44,325 nucleotides of DNA. It comes from Egerieenecus sp048201975 (GTDB lineage Bacteria; Bacillota; Clostridia; Christensenellales; Aristaeellaceae). The stretch spans positions 1 to 44,325 of the forward strand of contig DBFBGQ010000142.1 in NCBI GenBank assembly GCA_048201975.1, written 5' to 3'. Below the pieces are notes generated by a model. The model saw nothing but the letters and a program-made list of their open reading frames with translations. It did not search any database and was not told the origin of the DNA. Shown here in pieces: positions 39,142 to 44,325 of the stretch; positions within the stretch are counted from its first letter, which is position 1; the number at the start of each line of letters is the position of its first letter. A program made the translations under genes and the position numbers.

Positions 39142-40910
39142 GTTTCTTCCTCCTCCCGCTGCCGCCGAAGTACCAGCGTTGCGCAGAAGCCCCCCAGGCT
39201 GCCCCGGGAAACCGTCAGGTCGCCGCCCAGCAGCTTCATGCGGCCCTTGACGTTTTTCAGCGCGGTGATCTTGTCGCCCATTTGGTCATCCTCCAGGTAA
39301 GCCACCAGGGCGTCCAGGTCCGCCTGGGGGCAGGCGCCGTTATTCTCCACCAGAATGGTCAGGGTTTCCGGGGCGGGCACAAAACGCATGGTGATCCGGC
39401 CGCCGGTGATCTTTTCCACGCCGTGGTTGTAGGCGTTTTCAAACAGCGGTTGAAGCACGAAGCGCGGCACCGGCAGGTTTGCAAACTCCGGGGGAAGGGG
39501 TTCCAGCTCCACCCGGATCCGGTCCCCGAAGCGGATCTTCTGGATCTCCACATAGTCCTCCGCGTTGTGATACTCCATTTGCAGGGGCACCACGTTCTCA
39601 TCGCTGCGGGTAATATAGCGGTAATAGGAGCTCAGGCGCAGGCTCATCTCCGCCACGCCCTCGTTGTCCTCCATCTTGGCCATGCGGTAGAGGTGGTAGA
39701 AGCTGTTGTAGAGGAAATGCGGCCGCACCTGGGCCTGAATGAACTTGATTTCCGACTGATAGACCATCAGCTTGCTGCGGTAGGTCTGCTCCAGGGAGCT
39801 CTTGAGCTGATTGCTCACCTCCACGAAGGAGCGGTAGAGGAAGTCCATGTCCCCGCTGGGACGCTCCTGGGGAAGCTGCACCCCCTCCTCCTTCAGCTGA
39901 TTGACCTCATTGGCGAAGCGGGCCATGGGCTTGGCGATCATCCGGTGGAGCAGGTACAGGAACAGCAGCGCCTCCAGCACCAGGAACAGGGTGAAGATCA
40001 CCTGCCAGGCAATCAGCGGTTCGCCGGCCACTTGCAGGCTGGCGGATTTTACATAGCCCACGGTCCATAGGCTGCCGGAAGCCACCGGGTGCATCAGCCG
40101 CAGATATTCCACGCCGTTGAGCTTTACCAGGGCCTCCTCCGGGAGCTCCGCCGGGGGCGAGGCGCTGGCCAGCGCCTTGGATAGGCCGGTCAGGTCCGCT
40201 TGCAGCGCCTGCTGCACCTGGGCCTGCAGGGGCGCGCCAAACACGAAGAACTCCTCGGCGGTGTTGCTGTTGCACAGCACGCTGATGGCGTTGCCGTCCG
40301 GGAACAGCGCGCACCATTCCGCCATGGCCTCCTGGGAAAACTCCACCGCCAGCACCGCCGAATTGGTCTTGTTGGCAAAGCGCATGGAGTCGGAAACCAG
40401 GTACAGCTCCCTATCCACCGACATGAACACCGACCGGCCTGAACGCTTCTGATATTCCGCCAAAAACTGGTACTCCTCGGGGGAAATGCTGTTGTATACG
40501 CTGTCGTAGGACACCGACTTGCCCAGGCGGGGGAAAAAGATCACCGCATGGGAGATAAGCCCGCTGGAATATTGCAGGGAATGGACCAGCTCCGAGGTTT
40601 GCCGCACGGCGCTGTAATACTCCGAGAACTGCACCGAGGCAGTCACCAGCTCCATCTGCTGCACGCAGGAGCGCGTCAGCACAAACGCCGCCTGGGAGCG
40701 GATGCGCTCGATCTCCTCGTTGAACTGGCTGGACAGCTGGGTGAGCCGGTCGCGATACTCGCTTTGGAGATCGCTCTGCGCCTTTTCCTTGAGCTGATGG
40801 GTAACGGCCATGCCCGCCGCATAGATGGTCAGCGCGAACACCAGGAAAAGCACCAGGAGCCGCCGGGGCAGGCTATAGCTCAGCACCGTTCCCCGATCCT
40901 TTTGTTTCAT
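39126..40910 (-). CDS. YesM-like sensor histidine kinase
   Basis: This 594-residue kinase has two membrane helices (about 17-38 and 315-337) around a large extracellular sensor region. A HAMP-like linker follows, then a His_kinase domain with VRPHFLYNSFYHLYRMA (His about 398). An HATPase domain (about 490-585) has FENAYNHGVEKI, but its G1 box is weak (ENNGACPQ), as in many LytS/YesM-family kinases. ATG 40910 is chosen with GGAGGATGG ahead and gives an ordinary cytoplasmic start before the first helix. It pairs with the YesN-like regulator (16-base overlap), and in B. subtilis YesMN-like pairs sit with rhamnogalacturonan uptake genes. Confidence 0.9.
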   Translation of the reverse strand: MKQKDRGTVLSYSLPRRLLVLFLVFALTIYAAGMAVTHQLKEKAQSDLQSEYRDRLTQLSSQFNEEIERIRSQAAFVLTRSCVQQMELVTASVQFSEYYSAVRQTSELVHSLQYSSGLISHAVIFFPRLGKSVSYDSVYNSISPEEYQFLAEYQKRSGRSVFMSVDRELYLVSDSMRFANKTNSAVLAVEFSQEAMAEWCALFPDGNAISVLCNSNTAEEFFVFGAPLQAQVQQALQADLTGLSKALASASPPAELPEEALVKLNGVEYLRLMHPVASGSLWTVGYVKSASLQVAGEPLIAWQVIFTLFLVLEALLFLYLLHRMIAKPMARFANEVNQLKEEGVQLPQERPSGDMDFLYRSFVEVSNQLKSSLEQTYRSKLMVYQSEIKFIQAQVRPHFLYNSFYHLYRMAKMEDNEGVAEMSLRLSSYYRYITRSDENVVPLQMEYHNAEDYVEIQKIRFGDRIRVELEPLPPEFANLPVPRFVLQPLFENAYNHGVEKITGGRITMRFVPAPETLTILVENNGACPQADLDALVAYLEDDQMGDKITALKNVKGRMKLLGGDLTVSRGSLGGFCATLVLRRQREEEETCKPS

Positions 40911-40987
40911 TTTCTTTCCATCCTCCTCGCTGTCCCTGCCGGTTTGCATGCGGCGGCGGTTACGATGGCTGTGCATACGATGTGGCC

Positions 40988-40993
40988 ATTGTA
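40988..40993 (-). promoter_or_regulatory. Possible extended -10 promoter of the YesMN-like operon
   Basis: On the minus strand TGATACAAT forms an extended -10 element about 78 bases before the kinase ATG. I found no convincing -35 box at the right distance. Nothing else was recognised in 40911-41063. Confidence 0.35.
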
Positions 40994-41063
40994 TCATGTT
41001 TTTTCCGATTTTTCCATCCTTGCGGGATAAACTGCCGGAGAGCAGCGCACGGCCCAAAACAGA

Positions 41064-41098
41064 GCGCCGCTCCAGGACGATCTGCCCTGGAGCGGCGC
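41064..41098 (-). terminator. Terminator after the DUF1667 gene
   Basis: A perfect 13-bp stem GCGCCGCTCCAGG/CCTGGAGCGGCGC (41064-41076 with 41086-41098) lies 47 bases past the stop. On the minus strand TCTGTTTTGG follows, a modest T run. Confidence 0.75.
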
Positions 41099-41145
41099 AG
41101 TTGCTGTTTATATGGCGCTGGAAGCGACGCGGACCCCTGACGGGG

Positions 41146-41499
41146 TTACTCCACCGTCTTGGTGGCGATCACGTCCACGCCGCTGCCGCACACGTCGGGC
41201 ACGATTACTGTGCCCGCCTGCACGGGTGGGGTCAGCTTCACCTGGGAAAGCTGGCGCATGCAGTTGAAAATATCCTTCTTGGGAATGGGGGAACGGGTCT
41301 TGACGCTCACAGGCATCACCCGGCCCTCCACGGGCACCACCGCGGTCACCATCCGCTCGGGCGCGATGCACTCCTGATGGGCGTAGCGTTCGCCCCGCTT
41401 GCAAACATTGCCGCTCACGGATACCACCTGACCGTTTTCTACCTGCACGGTCATCCGGCAGCCCATGGGGCAGTTGATGCAGGTAATCGTCTGTTCCAT
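41146..41499 (-). CDS. DUF1667 Cys-rich protein
   Basis: This 117-residue protein has Cys residues at 7, 10, 14, 33 and 44 (CINCPMGC, NVCKRG, HQEC) followed by PVEGRVMPVSVKTRSPIPK, which marks the DUF1667 family. The Cys pattern resembles a small Fe-S or metal site. The family is usually encoded next to GlpA-like and GlpB-like flavoproteins, as here (seven bases after the GlpB-like gene), and may be a third subunit. GGAAAGGAG precedes the ATG. Its exact role is unknown. Confidence 0.88.
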   Translation of the reverse strand: MEQTITCINCPMGCRMTVQVENGQVVSVSGNVCKRGERYAHQECIAPERMVTAVVPVEGRVMPVSVKTRSPIPKKDIFNCMRQLSQVKLTPPVQAGTVIVPDVCGSGVDVIATKTVE

Positions 41500-41506
41500 C
41501 GCTGCC

Positions 41507-42787
41507 TCAGCTCCTTTCCATGGTCACGGTGATGTCCGCGCCGTCCAGGGCGGCCACCACCTCGGGCTTCAGGGTAAGCTCCACCATTTCCCCGGGGGTG
41601 AAGATGGGGGCCTTCTTCCGGGCGATTTCCTTGTCGCCGCTGCGCACCACCACGGTGGCGTTTTTGAATACGGCGCTGGGGCGGAACATCAGCTCCACGC
41701 TCTGGCTGTCCTGGCCGGTGAGGTGGATGCGCTGGGGCACCACGCCCCGGACGCCGTCCCCGTCCTTCACCTGGGCCACGGGAGCGTCGTGCAGCTGGCC
41801 GCGGGCATAGGCCGCGGCGGCGTGGCCCGCCTTGAAGCTCTCATTGCTCACAAAGTCCACCAGGTCATGCACGTGCAGCACGTTGCCGCAGGCAAAGATG
41901 CCGGGCACGCTGGTTTGCAGCTGGTCGTCCACCACGGCGCCCTGTGTCAGGGGGGACATCTCCACGCCCGCGCCAATGGACAGCTCGTTTTCGGGAATCA
42001 GGCCCACGGAGAGCAGCAGCGTATCGCAGTCGAAATGAATCTCCGTGCCGGGAATGGGCTGGCGGCGGTCGTCCACCTTGGCGACGGTCACGCCGGTGAG
42101 CCGTTCCTTGCCCTGGATATCGATGACCGTGTGGCTCAGGTACAGGGGAATGTCATAGTCGTTCAGGCACTGGACGATGTTGCGGTTCAGGCCCGAGGAG
42201 AAGGGCATCAATTCCACGCAGGCCAGCACCTTGGCGCCCTGGAGGGTCATCCGTCGGGCCATGATCAGCCCGATATCGCCGCTGCCCAGGATGACCACCC
42301 GTTTGCCGGGCATAAAGCCTTCCAGGTTCACAAACTTCTGCGCCGTGCCGGCGGAATAAATGCCGGCGCAGCGGGTGCCGGGGGTGCCCAGGGCTCCACG
42401 CGGACGCTCGCGGCAGCCCATGGCCAGCACGATGCTCCCCGCTTCAAAGATTTGCAGCCCATGCTCGGCGCTCACGCAGGTGACCCGGTGGTTCGCCTCC
42501 ACGGAGAGCACCGTGGTATCGCACTGGATGGGAATTTGCAGCTCCCGCGCCCGGTCGATATCCTTCTGGGCATACTCGGGGCCGGTGAATTCCTCCTTGA
42601 AGCGGTGCAGGCCGAAGCCGTTGTGAATGCACTGGCGCAGGATGCCGCCGGGGTTATGCTCCCGCTCCAATACCAGCAAATTGTCAATACCGTCCTCCCG
42701 GGCGGCAATGGCGGCGGCCAAGCCCGCCGGGCCCGCGCCGATGACCAGCACGTCCACCCATTGCACGCCGTTTCCTGCCTGTGTCAT
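41507..42787 (-). CDS. FAD/NAD(P)-binding oxidoreductase (GlpB-like partner)
   Basis: This 426-residue flavoprotein is of the pyridine-nucleotide-disulfide oxidoreductase type. The FAD-binding GAGPAGLAAAIAA (about 17-29) is followed by a CxH-type segment (GGILRQCIHNGFGLHRF), NAD(P)-binding VILGSGDIGLIMARR (about 165-179) and the second FAD motif PGIFACGNVLHVHDLVD. It is encoded one base after the GlpA-like dehydrogenase and before DUF1667, a conserved set in Clostridia generally annotated as anaerobic glycerol-3-phosphate dehydrogenase components. It would pass electrons from the dehydrogenase to NAD(P) or another carrier. Substrate assignment is by context only. Confidence 0.88.
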   Translation of the reverse strand: MTQAGNGVQWVDVLVIGAGPAGLAAAIAAREDGIDNLLVLEREHNPGGILRQCIHNGFGLHRFKEEFTGPEYAQKDIDRARELQIPIQCDTTVLSVEANHRVTCVSAEHGLQIFEAGSIVLAMGCRERPRGALGTPGTRCAGIYSAGTAQKFVNLEGFMPGKRVVILGSGDIGLIMARRMTLQGAKVLACVELMPFSSGLNRNIVQCLNDYDIPLYLSHTVIDIQGKERLTGVTVAKVDDRRQPIPGTEIHFDCDTLLLSVGLIPENELSIGAGVEMSPLTQGAVVDDQLQTSVPGIFACGNVLHVHDLVDFVSNESFKAGHAAAAYARGQLHDAPVAQVKDGDGVRGVVPQRIHLTGQDSQSVELMFRPSAVFKNATVVVRSGDKEIARKKAPIFTPGEMVELTLKPEVVAALDGADITVTMERS

Positions 42788-42788
42788 G

Positions 42789-44240
42789 TCAGCGTTCCTC
42801 CTTCAGCGCGTCCAGAATGGTGCCCGTCAGCAGATAGCTTTCGCCGCCGTTTTTGGTGACCTGGGTCATGGGGATGCCCAGCTCCTCGGAGAGGATCTCC
42901 GCCACCCGCGGGCTGCAGAAGCCGCCCTGGCAGCGGCCCATGCCGGCCCGGGTGCGGCGCTTCACGCCGTCGATGCTGCGGGCGCCCACGGGCCGGCGGA
43001 TGGCTGCGCGAATCTCCGCCTCGGTGACGGTTTCGCACCGGCAAACCATGCGGCCATAAAGGGCGTTCTGCTCCACCGCCGCCTTGCGCTCGGGGGTGGT
43101 CATGGCATAGAAGGGCTTGGGCAGGGGCTTGGCGGGCTGATACTCCGCCTTGGGCGCCAGAGCCATATCCTTGGCGATCTGTCCGCCCAGCATTTCGGCG
43201 ATGGCCGGCGCGGCGGAGAGGCCGGGGCTTTCGATGCCCACGGTCTCATAGGCGTTCTTTGCGCCGGATACCGGGCCGATGACAAAGTCGCCTTTTTCCT
43301 CATGGGCGCGGATGCCGGAGAAATTCGTGATGGAGCCGCGGATGCTGACCGTGGGCCAGGTGAGCCGCGCCTTGTCCAGCACGAACTTCAATCCCTCGGC
43401 GGTGGTGGATACGTCGTTCTCCTCGGGGATGTCCTCGGCGCTGGGGCCCAGCAGGGTGTTCCCGTGCACGGTGGGCGACACCAGCACGCCCTTGCCCATC
43501 TTGGTGGGGCACTGGAACATGGTCATGGTGAAGGGCAGGGGCGTCACCCGATCCAGCAGATAATACTGACCCCGGCGGTAGATAATGTTCAGCTTGGTGT
43601 CGGAGATCATGTTGTGCAGCTTGGCGGAGAAGACGCCGGCGCAGTTCACCAGCACCCGTGCGGTATACTCGCCCCGGTTGGTTTCAATTTTCCAGCCGTT
43701 TTCGGTGGGGCTGACCGACTGCACCGCGGTGTCACGCTCAAAGCGCACGCCGTTGAGCGCCGCGTGGTCCGCCATGGCAAAGGTCATCTCATAGGGGCTG
43801 GTCAGTCCGCTGGTGGGCGCATACAGGGCGCAAACCACCGCCGGGTTCACCTGGGGCTCCATTTGCAGCACCTCGTCCCGCTCCACCAGGCGCACGCCAG
43901 GCACGCCGTTGGCCTCGCCCTGGCGCACCAGGTTTTCGAGGGTGGCGCGGTCGTCCTCGCTGAAGCCCAGCACCAGCGCGCCGGGCTGGCTATAAGGCAC
44001 GCCCAGCTCCTGGCACAGCGCCGGGTACATCTTGGCGCCCTCCACGTTCAGCCGGGCTTTCAGCGTGCCCGGGTGAGCGTCAAAGCCCGCGTGAACGATG
44101 CCGCTGTTGGCCTTGCTGGCGCCCTCGGCCACGTCTCCGGCCCGCTCCAGCACCGTGACGCTGGCCTGATAACGGCTCAGCACCCGCGCCAGCGCACAGC
44201 CCACGACACCGGCGCCCACAATGATGATGTCGCTTACCAA
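42789..44240 (-). CDS. glpA: GlpA-like FAD-dependent dehydrogenase with BFD-like iron-sulfur domain
   Basis: The 483-residue protein has an N-terminal FAD-dependent oxidoreductase domain (GAGVVGCALARVLS, about 8-21; GIVHAGFD; FSGIRAHEEKGDFVIGP). A C-terminal BFD-like [2Fe-2S] domain (about 395-450) has CRCETVTEAEI and RCQGGFC. This is the layout of anaerobic glycerol-3-phosphate dehydrogenase GlpA, but L-2-hydroxyglutarate oxidase-like enzymes look similar, so the substrate is not certain. The only good start is TTG 44240, with GAGGGAGGG about 9 bases ahead. It is first in a three-gene operon. No GlpC, GlpK or GlpF gene is in the window. Confidence 0.82.
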   Translation of the reverse strand: MVSDIIIVGAGVVGCALARVLSRYQASVTVLERAGDVAEGASKANSGIVHAGFDAHPGTLKARLNVEGAKMYPALCQELGVPYSQPGALVLGFSEDDRATLENLVRQGEANGVPGVRLVERDEVLQMEPQVNPAVVCALYAPTSGLTSPYEMTFAMADHAALNGVRFERDTAVQSVSPTENGWKIETNRGEYTARVLVNCAGVFSAKLHNMISDTKLNIIYRRGQYYLLDRVTPLPFTMTMFQCPTKMGKGVLVSPTVHGNTLLGPSAEDIPEENDVSTTAEGLKFVLDKARLTWPTVSIRGSITNFSGIRAHEEKGDFVIGPVSGAKNAYETVGIESPGLSAAPAIAEMLGGQIAKDMALAPKAEYQPAKPLPKPFYAMTTPERKAAVEQNALYGRMVCRCETVTEAEIRAAIRRPVGARSIDGVKRRTRAGMGRCQGGFCSPRVAEILSEELGIPMTQVTKNGGESYLLTGTILDALKEER

Positions 44241-44293
44241 TCCATATTCCCTCCCTCAAAGCCGCTCGAGGGCGGCCTTTCTTGTCAAATACC

Positions 44294-44322
44294 ATTGTAC
44301 CATGCCGCAGGCGGAAACGAAA
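44294..44322 (-). promoter_or_regulatory. Possible promoter of the GlpA-like operon
   Basis: On the minus strand an extended -10 element TGGTACAAT (TACAAT at 44294-44299) has only a weak -35 candidate (TTTCGT, 44317-44322) at 17 bases. A TTGACA further down (near 44283) has no matching -10. Confidence 0.4.
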
Positions 44323-44325
44323 GAG

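Overview
The window is a GC-rich stretch (roughly 60% by eye) of a Firmicutes/Clostridia chromosome. Gram-positive-type features support this: a tryptophan T-box leader, Bce-like and YesMN-like two-component systems, LplB/YtcP-type sugar permeases, a VanW-domain protein and an rpsF-ssb-rpsR operon. A gut Clostridia lineage such as Christensenellales is a reasonable guess but is not proven from sequence alone. I found no rRNA, tRNA, CRISPR array, insertion sequence or phage gene. Genes are dense, promoters are mostly near-consensus sigma-A type, and many operons end in clear hairpin/T-tract terminators.

Region 1 (1-5990). A minus-strand operon encodes a Tat-signal polyferredoxin (YdhY-like), an aldehyde:ferredoxin-oxidoreductase-family enzyme (YdhV-like) and an unknown 284-residue protein. 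Its leader looks like a molybdenum/tungsten cofactor riboswitch overlapping a terminator. Divergent from it is a tat operon (two TatA/B-type proteins and TatC), so the export machinery sits beside a likely substrate.

Region 2 (6027-12280). A long minus-strand run reads from a phosphoglycosyl transferase through a split transketolase, a LicD-type phosphotransferase and a zinc/manganese ABC pair (ZnuCB type) to a methyltransferase and a YfcE-type phosphodiesterase. Only one promoter was recognised for the run.

Region 3 (12350-15511). A T-box leader with a UGG specifier precedes a TrpXYZ-type tryptophan ABC transporter. Region 4 (15521-16765) is rpsF-ssb-rpsR. Region 5 (16811-20525) has a BceRS-like two-component system divergent from a membrane redox pair: a protein with a CD1871A-like C-terminal CxxC, and a NapH-like polyferredoxin fused to a TlpA-like thioredoxin. 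Region 6 (20534-23113) has a VanW/SH3 exported protein and a nucleoside hydrolase.

Region 7 (23212-33604) is a glycoside-utilisation locus. A LacI regulator with a perfect palindromic operator is followed by a GH78 alpha-L-rhamnosidase, two sugar permeases, a solute-binding protein and a GH2 beta-galactosidase. One permease has an in-frame amber stop and the other probably has an N-terminal frameshift, so this transporter may be decaying or mis-assembled. Region 8 (33694-41000) is a complete second transporter of the same class with its own YesMN-type two-component system. Region 9 (41064-44322) is a GlpA-like/GlpB-like/DUF1667 trio. Together the loci suggest an anaerobe living on plant-type glycosides, with a cofactor-regulated tungsto- or molybdoenzyme and salvage of tryptophan and nucleosides.
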